64,000 nucleotides of DNA, from contig NZ_JAUEMJ010000002.1 of assembly GCF_030403505.1 (NCBI RefSeq), positions 496,001 through 560,000 on the forward strand, read 5' to 3'. This DNA is from Glycomyces tritici (GTDB lineage Bacteria > Actinomycetota > Actinomycetes > Mycobacteriales > Micromonosporaceae). Positions within the stretch are counted from its first letter, which is position 1; the number at the start of each line of letters is the position of its first letter. The notes beneath the pieces were generated by a model. It was not told the DNA's origin, did no database searches, and saw nothing but the letters and a program-made list of their open reading frames with translations. Positions 43,917-52,433 of this stretch are shown here, in pieces. The translations under genes and the position numbers were made by a program.

Positions 43917-44861
43917 CTACGCCCCGATGACGTCGGAGAGTGCGGTGAGCTCGTCCGCCTCGTCCCGCGTCAGCTCCAGTTCGGCCGAGGCCAGGAGCGG
44001 GTCGAGCTGGTCCACGGTGCGCGCGCCCGCGATCGGCGCGGTGATGCCGGGCCGGGTGCGCGTCCACGCCAGCGCGACCGAGGCGATGGCGACGCCCCGG
44101 TCCTGCGCGATCCGGTCGAGCTTCTCGATGATCGCGAGGCCGGACGGGTTGAGGTGCTTGGCGGCCGAGTCGCCGCGGACGCTGTGCTTGAGGTCGGCCT
44201 CGGTGCGGTACTTGCCGGTGAGGAACCCGGAGGCGAGCGCGTGGTACGGGAGGCCGCTGAGGCCCTCGGCCACGGCGATGTCGCGCAGGCCGGGCTCGAA
44301 GGTGCTGCGGCTGACCAGGCTGTACTTGGGCTGCAGGGCGACCGGGCGGGCCGCGCCGATCGACGCGGTGATGTCGAGCCATTCGCGGACCCGCTCGGGG
44401 CTGTAGTTCGAGACGGCGATGTGGCGGACCTTGCCGGCGGTCACGAGGTCGTTGAAGGCGGTGACGGTCTCCTCGAGCGGCGTGTCGTGGTCGTCGAAGT
44501 GGGCGTAGTAGACGTCGATGGCCTCGACGCCGAGGCGTTTGAGGGAGGCTTCGGCGGCGGCCCTGACGTTCGGTCCGGCCAGGCCCTTGAACTGGGGGTG
44601 CTGGGAGACCTTGGTGGCGACGAGCAGGTTCTTGTGGCGGTTCTTGGCGAGCCAGGTGCCGATGACGGTCTCGGACTCGCCGCCGGAGTTGCCCGGGGCC
44701 CAGGCCGAGTACGAGTCGGCGGTGTCGACGAGGTTGCCGCCGGCGGCGGTGAACGCGTCGAGGACGGCGTGCGCCTCGGCCTCTTCGGTGTTCCACCCGA
44801 AGGTGTTGGTGCCCAGGACGATGGGGTGGATCTCGATGTCGGTCCTGCCGAGCTTGGCCAT
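43917..44861 (-). CDS. Aldo/keto reductase
   Basis: 314 aa, full-length TIM barrel. Tetrad Asp46, Tyr51, Lys84 and His121 (YAHFDD) complete; NADPH-binding segment IAGARTVDQLDPLLAS near the C-terminus. General aldehyde/ketone reductase. GGAGG precedes the ATG. Confidence 0.92.
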   Translation of the reverse strand: MAKLGRTDIEIHPIVLGTNTFGWNTEEAEAHAVLDAFTAAGGNLVDTADSYSAWAPGNSGGESETVIGTWLAKNRHKNLLVATKVSQHPQFKGLAGPNVRAAAEASLKRLGVEAIDVYYAHFDDHDTPLEETVTAFNDLVTAGKVRHIAVSNYSPERVREWLDITASIGAARPVALQPKYSLVSRSTFEPGLRDIAVAEGLSGLPYHALASGFLTGKYRTEADLKHSVRGDSAAKHLNPSGLAIIEKLDRIAQDRGVAIASVALAWTRTRPGITAPIAGARTVDQLDPLLASAELELTRDEADELTALSDVIGA

Positions 44862-44990
44862 GTCGAACCTCCGTGCTGTCTGTGCTTGCCGGGACGCGTG
44901 GCGCCCTTGCCGATAGTGCTCCGACGGCAATCCTGCCACGCGTCCCGCCGACACAGCCCCCGTTTGTGAACGATCGTCCGGAACCCGGTC

Positions 44991-45764
44991 CTAGACCTGG
45001 CCGGTGGGCATGACGGTGATCTCGGGGATGTTGACGCGGGCGGGCTGCTGCGCCAGGAAGGCGACGGCCTCGGCGATGTCGGAGGATTCGAGGACCTCGT
45101 AGGCGGCGAACGCTTCGGCGAGCCACTCGTTGACGCCGTCGTCGGTGACGTGGGCCTGCAGCTCGCTGCGGACGATCCCCGGCTCGACGGCCGAGACGCG
45201 CACCCGCTGGGGGCCGAGTTCGGCGCGCAGGTTGCGGGACATGTGGCTGACGAACGCCTTCGATCCGGTGTAGACGGCGAACTTGGGGAAGACGCCGGTG
45301 GCCGCGATCGACGAGGTGTTGACCAGGTCGGCCACGCCCTTGTCCGCGGCGGCCGCGACGAGCTGCGGGGTGAAGGCGCCGATGGCGTTCATCAGACCGG
45401 TGATGTTCAGGTCGATCTGGCGCTGCCACAGGTCGGTGCGCAGTTCGTTGACGCCCGAGGGCAGCATGACGCCGGCGTTGTTGAACAGGAGGTCGGCGGT
45501 GCCGAGTTCGGCTTGGACGCGCTCGGCGGCGGCGTTCAGGGAGTCGAGGTCGGTGACGTCGACGGGCAGCGCGAGGGCGGTGCCGCCGAGCTTCTCGATG
45601 CGGTCGGCGAGGTCCTTGAGGCGGTCGGCGCGGCGGGCCAGGAGGGCCACTGCCGCTCCGCGCTCGGCGAGGAGTTCGGCGGTGGCCTCGCCGATGCCGC
45701 TGGAGGCGCCGGTGATGACGGCGACGCGGTTCGCGAGCGGCAGGTTCGTGTTCACAGTGGACAT
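44991..45764 (-). CDS. Short-chain dehydrogenase/reductase
   Basis: 257 aa classical SDR: TGASSGIG, NNAG, Ser in VNTSS and YTGSK active site. C-terminal AVAFLAQQPARVNIPEITVMPT is typical of the YdfG-like group acting on hydroxy acids or aldehydes. AAGGA precedes the ATG. Divergent from an MmyB-type regulator that probably controls it; a frequent pairing in actinomycetes. Confidence 0.92.
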   Translation of the reverse strand: MSTVNTNLPLANRVAVITGASSGIGEATAELLAERGAAVALLARRADRLKDLADRIEKLGGTALALPVDVTDLDSLNAAAERVQAELGTADLLFNNAGVMLPSGVNELRTDLWQRQIDLNITGLMNAIGAFTPQLVAAAADKGVADLVNTSSIAATGVFPKFAVYTGSKAFVSHMSRNLRAELGPQRVRVSAVEPGIVRSELQAHVTDDGVNEWLAEAFAAYEVLESSDIAEAVAFLAQQPARVNIPEITVMPTGQV

Positions 45765-45903
45765 CTGATTCCTTCGGTGTGCTTGGCGTTCAGGGCGGTT
45801 GCTCCGTCCTGCGACCAACTACAGCACCGGTTCGGCCCCGATGCCGCCGCTAGAAAGGCCTTCTCGTGACTGGCCCCGCCAGTACCACCCTCGGCCCGGC
45901 GGG

Positions 45904-45923
45904 GGTGCCGGACCCGGGGCACC
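45904..45923. promoter_or_regulatory. Inverted repeat before MmyB-type regulator
   Basis: GGTGCC (45904-45909) and GGCACC (45918-45923) flank an 8-bp spacer, 9 bp before the regulator start; possible autoregulatory site. Confidence 0.35.
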
Positions 45924-45932
45924 ATTGGTGGC

Positions 45933-46784
45933 ATGGACCGACGCGCTGAGATCTCGGACTTCCTCCGCACCAGGAGGGCCCGCGTGCGCCCGCAGGACGC
46001 GGGCCTGCGCGACGACGGGCGCGTCCGGCGCGTCCCGGGCCTGCGCCGCGACGAGGTGGCGCGGCTGGCGAACATGAGCGTCGAGTACTACACGCGCCTG
46101 GAGCAGGGCCGGGCCGCCAACCCGTCGCCGGAGGTCCTTGAGGCGCTGGCGGAGGCGCTGCGGCTCGACCAGGCCGAACGCGACCACCTGGTGGACCTGG
46201 CCGGTCGCCGCAGGCCGCGCAAGCGCGGGCCGATCGCGGCGCAGCGGGTGCGGCCCGGCCTGCTCCTGATGCTGCAGAACCTGGACGGCGTCCCGGCGTT
46301 CCTCCTCGGCAGGCGGATGGACGTGCTCGCCTCGAACCGCCTGGCGAAGGCCGTGATCGCCGACTTCGACGCGATGCCCGCGAAGCAGCGGAACATGGCC
46401 CGGTGGAGCCTGCTCGCCCCGGAGGCGAAGGAGCTGGTGGTCGACTGGGAGACCATGGCCCGCGACAACGTGGCGGCGCTGCGGTACGAGGCCGGGCGGC
46501 ACCCCGAGGACCGGCAGCTCGCCGACCTGGTGGGTGAGTTGACCCTCGGCTGCCCGGAGTTCAGCGCGTGGTGGAACGACCACGACGTCCTGCGGCGCAC
46601 GCACGGGGTCAAGCGGTACGTCAACCCGCTGGTCGGTGAGTTGGAGTTCGCCTACGAGGCCTTCGCGCTCCCTGACGATCCCGACCAGTCGCTGTGCGTC
46701 TACAACGTCGAGCCCGGCTCGAAGAGCGCCGAGGCGCTGCGCCTGCTCGACAGCTGGACCGCCCCGGCCGCACAGCGACCCTGA
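45933..46784 (+). CDS. XRE-family regulator with MmyB-like ligand-binding domain
   Basis: 283 aa. HTH at about 10-65 (LRRDEVARLANMSVEYYTRLEQG), then the MLTR_LBD/MmyB PAS-like domain recognisable from NMARWSLLAP, WNDHDV and NPLVGELEFAYEAF. Fatty-acid-like ligands are known for some members. Divergent from the SDR, its likely target. Confidence 0.92.
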   Translation: MDRRAEISDFLRTRRARVRPQDAGLRDDGRVRRVPGLRRDEVARLANMSVEYYTRLEQGRAANPSPEVLEALAEALRLDQAERDHLVDLAGRRRPRKRGPIAAQRVRPGLLLMLQNLDGVPAFLLGRRMDVLASNRLAKAVIADFDAMPAKQRNMARWSLLAPEAKELVVDWETMARDNVAALRYEAGRHPEDRQLADLVGELTLGCPEFSAWWNDHDVLRRTHGVKRYVNPLVGELEFAYEAFALPDDPDQSLCVYNVEPGSKSAEALRLLDSWTAPAAQRP

Positions 46785-46833
46785 GTATTTTCACCGGCTT
46801 GACCAGGTGATTCGGTTCCTGATCCGACTTTTA

Positions 46834-46893
46834 GCAACGAAAGGTTGCACGTTCCCGCCGCTTGCGGTAGCGTGATACGCAACCAAACGTTGC
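46834..46893 (+). promoter_or_regulatory. Promoter with two ArsR-type operators GCAAC-N5-GTTGC
   Basis: Two identical dyads GCAAC-N5-GTTGC at 46834-46848 and 46879-46893, 45 bp centre to centre. Between them a promoter reads TTGCAC (46845-46850), 17 bp, TAGCGT (46868-46873): operator 1 overlaps the -35 and operator 2 the expected start site. Precedes the SRPBCC-ArsR-SRPBCC operon. Confidence 0.7.
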
Positions 46894-46907
46894 GAAAGGA
46901 AGCGATC

Positions 46908-47363
46908 ATGGAACACGGATCGATCGAGCGGGAGATCCGCATCGAGGCCTCGCCCGAGGTCGTCTTCGACGTGGTGAGCAGCCCCGAGCACCTCAAGGCC
47001 TGGTGGCCCGACGAGGCGGAGCTCTCACCGGAGGGCAACGGCCGCATCGGGTTCGACAAGGGCGGCGAAGGGACCGACTGGGAGCAGTTCACCGTGGTGG
47101 ACGCGATGGCGCCCCGGCACTTCTCGTTCCGGTGGACCCACCCGGCGGGCGAAGCGGCCGTCCCCGGCAACTCGTACCTGGTCGTCTTCGAGCTCGAGCC
47201 CGCCGGCACCGGCACGCTCCTGAAGATGACCGAGACCGGCTTCCGCGAGCGCGGCTGGGCCGAGGCCAAGGTCGCCGCCGAGTACGCCGACCACGGGAAC
47301 GGCTGGGACTACTTCCTGCCGCGCCTGGTGCCGTACGCCGAGAAGGTCGGGGCCGGGCGATGA
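46908..47363 (+). CDS. SRPBCC/AHSA1 domain protein
   Basis: 151 aa AHSA1-like fold (IEASPEVVFDVVSSPEHLKAWW ... GTLLKMTETGF). Such proteins bind hydrophobic ligands; in ArsR pairs (SdpI/YdfF-like sets) they may deliver or sequester the effector. GAAAGGA precedes the ATG; the stop overlaps the ArsR start (ATGA). Confidence 0.9.
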   Translation: MEHGSIEREIRIEASPEVVFDVVSSPEHLKAWWPDEAELSPEGNGRIGFDKGGEGTDWEQFTVVDAMAPRHFSFRWTHPAGEAAVPGNSYLVVFELEPAGTGTLLKMTETGFRERGWAEAKVAAEYADHGNGWDYFLPRLVPYAEKVGAGR

Positions 47364-47713
47364 GCACCGCGGTCGACGACGACCTCTGGTCGGCGATCGG
47401 CGACCCGACCCGCCGCCGCATGCTCGACCTGCTGCTCGGCAGCGGCAGCGGCACGGCCACCAGCCTCAGCGAGCACCTGCCGGTCACCCGCCAGGCCGTC
47501 GCGAAGCACCTCGCCGTCCTCGACCGCGTCGGCCTCGTGCACGCCGCGACCAGTGGGCGCGAGAAGCACTTCCGCGTGGACGAGACCCAGCTGGCGCGCG
47601 CCGTCGCCCAGCTCGAAGAGGTCGGATCCTCGTGGGACTCCCGGCTCCAGCGCATCAAGCGCCTCGCCGAGACCATCGAGAAGCAGCGGCAAGAGACCGA
47701 GAACGAACGCTAG
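47360..47713 (+). CDS. ArsR-family transcriptional repressor
   Basis: 117 aa winged helix: DPTRRRMLDLLL, recognition helix VTRQAVAKHLAVLDRVGLV and GREKHFRV wing. No Cys-rich metal site is seen, so a non-metal effector is expected. Overlaps the SRPBCC gene by 4 bp and should autoregulate through the two GCAAC-N5-GTTGC dyads. Confidence 0.92.
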   Translation: MSTAVDDDLWSAIGDPTRRRMLDLLLGSGSGTATSLSEHLPVTRQAVAKHLAVLDRVGLVHAATSGREKHFRVDETQLARAVAQLEEVGSSWDSRLQRIKRLAETIEKQRQETENER

Positions 47714-47727
47714 AAGGGAACCTGATC

Positions 47728-48174
47728 ATGGTGGACATCCTGCACCGCATCGCCGCCAAGGGCGCGGCCGCGGAACAGACCTACGACGCACTGACCACAC
47801 TGGAGGGCCTCTCCAGGTGGTGGACCGAGAACACGACCGGCACCACGGACGTGGGCGGGCGCATCTCGTTCAAGTTCGAGAACGGCGACTTCGAGATGGA
47901 GGTCGCCGGGCTCGAGCAGGGGAAGCACGTCCTCTGGGAGGTCGTCGGCGGCAGCGCGCCCGAGTGGATCGGCACGAAGATCCACTGGGACCTGCGCGAG
48001 GAGGACGACTACACGGTCGTGCTGTTCAAGCACGAAGGGTGGGCCGAGCCCGTCGAGTTCATGCACCACTGCAGCACCAAGTGGGGCTCGTTCCTGCTGA
48101 GCCTCAAGCAGCTCCTGGAGACCGGCCGGGGCGCGCCGTGGCCGCACGACCCGCACATCGACAACTGGGGCTGA
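47728..48174 (+). CDS. SRPBCC/AHSA1 domain protein
   Basis: 148 aa, second AHSA1-like protein of the operon (QTYDALTTLEGLSRWW ... GTKIHWDL), only distantly like the first. AGAAGGGA precedes the ATG, 14 bp after the ArsR stop. Ends in a good hairpin. Confidence 0.88.
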   Translation: MVDILHRIAAKGAAAEQTYDALTTLEGLSRWWTENTTGTTDVGGRISFKFENGDFEMEVAGLEQGKHVLWEVVGGSAPEWIGTKIHWDLREEDDYTVVLFKHEGWAEPVEFMHHCSTKWGSFLLSLKQLLETGRGAPWPHDPHIDNWG

Positions 48175-48183
48175 GCCGCAGGG

Positions 48184-48215
48184 GAAGCGGGGAGGGCCGA
48201 TGCCCTCCCCGCTTC
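48184..48215 (+). terminator. Terminator of SRPBCC-ArsR operon
   Basis: 14-bp arms (48184-48197, 48202-48215) followed by TTG; 9 bp after the stop. Confidence 0.85.
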
Positions 48216-48286
48216 TTGCTACCCGTGAGTAACCATACGGTGGCGGTGGATGACGGGTTTGCCCCCACTGGATATGATTCGCGACC

Positions 48287-48835
48287 ATGACGACCATCTT
48301 CGAGGTGTTGACCTGGGGCCGTGAGGGAACCAGGGTCGACGGCCGGCTCACCAGCCGCCTCGGGCGCGGCACCCGGTTCCCGTGCGGGACCGAGTTCGGG
48401 CTGCAGCTGCTCATGGACGCCTGGTTCCAGGGCTTCGGCACGATGGCGCTCGACCTCGGCACCGCCAAGGAGTTCGAGGAGTGCTTCGAACTGTTCCTCG
48501 GCAAGCAGGTCTGGACCGACGACGAGGGCCACCTCCTCGACGCGGCCACCAAAGCGCCCGTGCAGCCCCGGGTGAAGGCGGCCGACCACTACGCCGACCG
48601 GCTCGACGGCTCCGCCGGCAGCTCCGGCGGCTACCGCTACCTCGTCCTCAAACCGCAGGGCGAGGAGTTCCTGCGCCGCGCCGCCGCGATCATCGCGTCC
48701 TTCGCGATCGAGAGCGAACCCGGCGGCGAGAAGGCCCGCTTCACCATCGAGGCCGCCGACCCGCGGTATGTGGCCCACATGGAGCGGCACCTCTACTTCC
48801 AGACCGCCTTCAACGGCCGCCTCCCCGCCGCTTGA
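48287..48835 (+). CDS. Conserved-looking soluble protein, family not recognised
   Basis: 182 aa. Balanced composition, no signal peptide or helices; two aromatic-rich segments (QLLMDAWFQGFG, MERHLYFQTAF). It may be a small binding or scaffold domain, function unknown. TATGAT (48273-48278) ends 8 nt before the ATG without a ribosome site, a leaderless pattern. Confidence 0.72.
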   Translation: MTTIFEVLTWGREGTRVDGRLTSRLGRGTRFPCGTEFGLQLLMDAWFQGFGTMALDLGTAKEFEECFELFLGKQVWTDDEGHLLDAATKAPVQPRVKAADHYADRLDGSAGSSGGYRYLVLKPQGEEFLRRAAAIIASFAIESEPGGEKARFTIEAADPRYVAHMERHLYFQTAFNGRLPAA

Positions 48836-48885
48836 GCACCGACGCGTGCGCGGCCCCGGGAGACCGCCACCGGTAGGGTCCCCGC

Positions 48886-49548
48886 ATGGGAGACAACGGG
48901 TACGAGCGCACCACTCGCGAACGATACGACCACTTCGCCGGCGAGTACTTCGAGCGGTTCCGGGACTCGATGGGCGACCGGACCTTCGACCGCTCGATGA
49001 TCGCGGCGTTCACCGAACTCGTGCAGGCCTCGGGGAACCGGCAGGTGCTCGACATCGGCTGCGGGCCGGGCCATGTCACCGAGTACCTGGCCGGACTGGG
49101 CCTGGACGCGCGCGGGGTCGACCTCTCCCCCGAGATGATCGCGATCGCCCGCAGGGCCTACCCGGACCTCGCGTTCGCGACCGGCGACATGACCGCGGTC
49201 GACCTGCCCGACGGCACGCTCGGCGGGATGCTGTCGCGCTCCTCGATCATCCACACCCCGCCCGAAGCGCTGCCCGCGGTCTTCGAGGAATGGCTCCGGC
49301 TGCTCGCGCCCGGCGGGCACCTGCTGCTGATCTTCCAGGCGCACACCGACACCTCGCAGCTCGCGTGGGCGTTCGACCACGCGGTGACGACCGCGTACCG
49401 GCTCTCGGTCGGCCGCCTCGCGGACCTCCTGGCCGCGACCGGGTTCCAGGAGGTCGTCCGCCAGATCGTGGCCGCGGAAGAGGACGACCACCGCGGCTTC
49501 CACTGCGGCTACCTGCTCGTGCGCAAGCCGGGAGGCACGGAGGAGTGA
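48886..49548 (+). CDS. Class I SAM-dependent methyltransferase
   Basis: 220 aa, Methyltransf_25/11 type: motif I VLDIGCGPGHVTEYL, GVDLSPEMI, GDMTAVDLP and LLAPGGHLLL. N-terminus ERTTRERYDHFAGEYFERF. Leaderless start: TAGGGT (48874-48879), 6 nt before ATG. Substrate unknown. Confidence 0.92.
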   Translation: MGDNGYERTTRERYDHFAGEYFERFRDSMGDRTFDRSMIAAFTELVQASGNRQVLDIGCGPGHVTEYLAGLGLDARGVDLSPEMIAIARRAYPDLAFATGDMTAVDLPDGTLGGMLSRSSIIHTPPEALPAVFEEWLRLLAPGGHLLLIFQAHTDTSQLAWAFDHAVTTAYRLSVGRLADLLAATGFQEVVRQIVAAEEDDHRGFHCGYLLVRKPGGTEE

Positions 49549-49564
49549 GGTAATCATCCTCACA

Positions 49565-49579
49565 GATAATTCAATTATC
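49565..49579. promoter_or_regulatory. Palindromic TetR operator GATAAT-TCA-ATTATC
   Basis: Perfect dyad with a 3-bp centre in an A/T-rich island (49552-49604) directly upstream of a TetR gene; TAGCGT (49599-49604) serves as -10, so the site overlaps the -35 region. Confidence 0.6.
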
Positions 49580-49611
49580 CATTTGGTTGATTAACTGGTA
49601 GCGTCTTCGGC

Positions 49612-50256
49612 ATGGAACCGAAGAGGCCCGCTCGTCGCACCCCCGAACCCGCCGAGCGGGTGCGGGACGCCGAGCGCACCAAGCGGAAGCTGCTCGACGC
49701 GGCCCTGACCGAGTACGCCGCCAACGGCTACGACGGGGCCCGCGTCGGGGAGATCGCCGCGCGCGCCGGCGTGAACAAGCAGCTCATCAGCTACTACTTC
49801 GGCGGCAAGGAAGGCCTGTTCCGCGCCATGCAGCGCGAATGGCTCGACCACGAGCGCGACCAGGCCGGCCCGGACGTGCCCGCCGACGACGTCATGCGCT
49901 GGTACCTGCGCGACAACCTCAAGGACCCGCGGATCGGCCGCCTCGCCCTCTGGCAGGCCCTCGCCGAGGACCTCCCCGAAGAGGAGTCCCAAGAGGACGC
50001 CGACCGCGAACTCGGGCAGATGCGCGAACGCCAGGCGCGCGGCGAGATCGCCGCCGAACTCGACCCGGCCGCCGTGCAGATCGCGATGATGGGCATGACA
50101 CTCGCCCCGGTCGCCTTCCGCCGCACCGCGAAACGCCTCTTCGGCGTCGACATCGACGACCCCGAATTCGAGACCCGATACGGCGACACCCTGTCTCGCA
50201 TCCTCGCGAGGCTCGCCGAGGAAACCGAACACCACTCCGAAAGGAACACCTCATGA
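49612..50256 (+). CDS. TetR-family regulator
   Basis: 214 aa. HTH at about 22-70 (LLDAALTEYAANGYDGARVGEIAARAGVNKQLISYYFGGKEGLF) and a ligand domain like that of AcrR/RutR-type regulators. Leaderless: TAGCGT ends 7 nt before the ATG. Its stop overlaps the NmrA start (ATGA), so it controls that gene within one operon, presumably through 49565-49579. Confidence 0.92.
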   Translation: MEPKRPARRTPEPAERVRDAERTKRKLLDAALTEYAANGYDGARVGEIAARAGVNKQLISYYFGGKEGLFRAMQREWLDHERDQAGPDVPADDVMRWYLRDNLKDPRIGRLALWQALAEDLPEEESQEDADRELGQMRERQARGEIAAELDPAAVQIAMMGMTLAPVAFRRTAKRLFGVDIDDPEFETRYGDTLSRILARLAEETEHHSERNTS

Positions 50257-51050
50257 CCGTGCTCGTGACCGGCGCCCGAGGCGCCATCGCCCGCAACGTG
50301 ATCGACCTCCTGCTCGAGGCGTCCACGCCCGTGCGCGCCGCCAGCCGCGTCCCCGGCGCGGCCGACCTCCCCAAAGGCGTCGAACCCGTGCGGGTCGACT
50401 TCACCGCACCCGAGACCCTCGCGCCCGCACTGGAAGGCGTCGAGAAGGTCTTCATGTACGCCGCCCACGAAGGCATCGACGCGTTCATCGCCGCCGCGCA
50501 GGAGGCCGGGGTGAAGCACATCGTGCTCCTGTCCTCCGCGGCCTCGGCCGACCCCGAGAGCGAGATCGGCGCCATGCACGTCGCGGCCGAGCGCCCCTTG
50601 GAGGCCTCCGGCATCCCGTGGACCTTCGTCCGCCCGGCCATGTTCGCCAGCAACTCGCTCTGGTGGGCCGAGTCCATCCGGGGCGAGGGCGCAGTTCGCC
50701 TGCCCTACCCGGACGCACCGGTCAACCCGATCCATGAGCGCGACATCGCCGAGGTCGCCTACGCCGCCCTCACCGACGACGGCCACGAAGGCCGCATCCA
50801 CGTGATCGACGGACCCGGGCACCTCACGCAGCGCCGCCAGATCGAGCTCATCGGCGAGGCCCTCGGCCGCGAGATCGCCGTCGAGGCGCTGCCGCGCGAA
50901 GTGGCCGCGAAGTACATGCCGGAGTCGCTGCTCGACATGCTCGCCGCCGGCTCGACCGAGGTCTGGGGCCCCACCTCGGAGGCCGTCACCGGCCGCCCGG
51001 CCCGCACCTACGCGGACTGGGTCGCCGACCACGTCGACGACTTCCGCTGA
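50253..51050 (+). CDS. NmrA-type NAD(P)-binding protein
   Basis: 265 aa atypical SDR. The glycine motif is TGARGAIA, deviating from TGATGNIG of its paralogues. C-terminal VTGRPARTYADWVADHVDDFR matches the family tail at 31079. AAAGGA before the ATG and coupled to TetR. Likely quinone/redox related. Confidence 0.9.
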   Translation: MTVLVTGARGAIARNVIDLLLEASTPVRAASRVPGAADLPKGVEPVRVDFTAPETLAPALEGVEKVFMYAAHEGIDAFIAAAQEAGVKHIVLLSSAASADPESEIGAMHVAAERPLEASGIPWTFVRPAMFASNSLWWAESIRGEGAVRLPYPDAPVNPIHERDIAEVAYAALTDDGHEGRIHVIDGPGHLTQRRQIELIGEALGREIAVEALPREVAAKYMPESLLDMLAAGSTEVWGPTSEAVTGRPARTYADWVADHVDDFR

Positions 51051-51066
51051 CCTGCAAGGAAACCAG

Positions 51067-52353
51067 TTACGCCCCCTGCCGCACCGCAACCGGGTGCGGC
51101 AGGGGGCGCCCTCGTCGCAGACGCAGGTAGGCGAGGGCCAGTACGGCGATCCCCAAGGGCAGCAGCAGGTACCAGGAGAGCGCGGTGCCGATGGCGGCCG
51201 TGCACGCCGTCGCGAGCAGCGCGCGGACGCGGGCCCGGCCCGAGAGCAGCCGGACCGCCGCCGCGCACGCCAGGACCGTGACCCCGGCGAGGACCGCCGA
51301 GGTCGCGCGCATCTGCACGTCGAGGCCGAGCCCGAACCAGGTCGCCCCGAGGAACGCGGTCCCCGAGAGGACCGCGAGCACCGCGAGGCTGCGGTGCGGG
51401 GTACGGCCGGGCTCGTGGCCCTTGGCCAGCGGCGCGGGCATCGCGCCGTCGCGCGCGAGCGCCGCCCCGAGCCGGGAGGCCCCGGCGATGAAGGTGTTCA
51501 TGGCGCCCAGGCTGAGCAGGGCCGCGCAGACGGCGGTGAGCGGCGCCGCCGCCGGACCGAAGCCGTACGCGAGCAGGTCCGTGAGCGGCACGGCCGAATC
51601 GGCGGCGCCCCCGCCGAGCACGCCCGCGGTGGCGGTCGCGAGCGCCAGGTAGACCGTGGCGACGATGAGCAGGGCGAGCGCGGTGACACGGCGCAGCTGC
51701 CGGGTGGGGTCGGTGAACTCGCCGGAGAGGTGGCTCGCGGCCTCCCAGCCGGAGAACGCGTAGAACAGGACCGCGGCGGCGGAGAAGACGCCCGCGAGGC
51801 CGTGCGGTGCGAACGGGCGCAGGTTCGCCGGGTCGAAGTGCGGCAGGGCGGCCGCGCACGCGACCGCGAGGAGCGCGATGAGCAGCCCCATGAGGATCAG
51901 CTGCGCGCCGCCGGAGAGGCGCAGGCCGATGTGGTTGGCGGCGAACGCGATCGCCAGGAGCATCGCGGCGATGGCGGTGACGGCGGTGCCGCCGAGCCCG
52001 GCGGCGTCGGCGATGTAGGCCGCGCCGACGAGCGCGGCCGAGCTGGCGCCCACGGGGATGACGCTGAAGAACCACCACCCGCAGACGGCGGCGGCGCGGT
52101 CGCCGAAGGCCGCGCGGGTGAACGTCGCGACGCCGCCCGCGTCCGGCCTGCGCGCGGCCAGCTCGGCGAAGGTGGCGGCGACCGGGATCGAGAGGACGAG
52201 GAGCGCGACCCAGGCGAGGAGGGCGGCGGGCCCGGCCGCTTTCGCGGCCAGGCCGGGCAGGGCCAGCACCCCGGGGCCGAGGATCGCGCCGAGGTAGAGG
52301 GCGGTGCCGCGCGCGGTCCCCAGGGAGCCGTGCGGCGGTGGTCGGTCGTTCAT
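51067..52353 (-). CDS. APC-superfamily amino acid permease
   Basis: 428 aa with about twelve helices; GAILGPGVLALPGLAAKAAGP is the APC helix-1 motif and FYAFSGWEAASHLSGEF the central one. Likely amino acid transporter. Divergent from an Lrp gene and probably regulated by it. Leaderless: TAGCGT (52362-52367 on -), 8 nt before ATG. Confidence 0.92.
   Translation of the reverse strand: MNDRPPPHGSLGTARGTALYLGAILGPGVLALPGLAAKAAGPAALLAWVALLVLSIPVAATFAELAARRPDAGGVATFTRAAFGDRAAAVCGWWFFSVIPVGASSAALVGAAYIADAAGLGGTAVTAIAAMLLAIAFAANHIGLRLSGGAQLILMGLLIALLAVACAAALPHFDPANLRPFAPHGLAGVFSAAAVLFYAFSGWEAASHLSGEFTDPTRQLRRVTALALLIVATVYLALATATAGVLGGGAADSAVPLTDLLAYGFGPAAAPLTAVCAALLSLGAMNTFIAGASRLGAALARDGAMPAPLAKGHEPGRTPHRSLAVLAVLSGTAFLGATWFGLGLDVQMRATSAVLAGVTVLACAAAVRLLSGRARVRALLATACTAAIGTALSWYLLLPLGIAVLALAYLRLRRGRPLPHPVAVRQGA
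51070..51108 (+). terminator. Terminator hairpin inside the 3' end of the APC gene
   Basis: Perfect 16-bp arms (51070-51085, 51093-51108), 7-nt loop, 19 bp after the NmrA stop; it also encodes the last residues of the convergent permease. Confidence 0.7.
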
Positions 52354-52373
52354 GTGGAGCAACGCTAAGCGGG

Positions 52374-52411
52374 CGTTCGGCCGCACCGGGGGTCTGCCGA
52401 ACGTTCGGCCG
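52374..52411. promoter_or_regulatory. Lrp-type operator: palindrome plus direct repeat
   Basis: GCCGAACGTTCGGC (52396-52409) is a perfect 14-bp palindrome; CGTTCGGCCG occurs at 52374-52383 and 52402-52411, 28 bp apart, in the gap between the divergent permease and Lrp genes. Confidence 0.6.
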
Positions 52412-52433
52412 GTATCGGGGCGATAATCCGCGG

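Noticed and set aside
41692..44406. 900-codon + strand frame opposite the STAND regulator and reductase
   Set aside because: Composition typical of an antisense shadow and it spans two well-supported genes.
43720..45429. In-frame upstream extension of the STAND regulator
   Set aside because: It would run through the aldo/keto reductase gene in another frame; absence of a stop is due to high GC, and homology starts at the chosen ATG.
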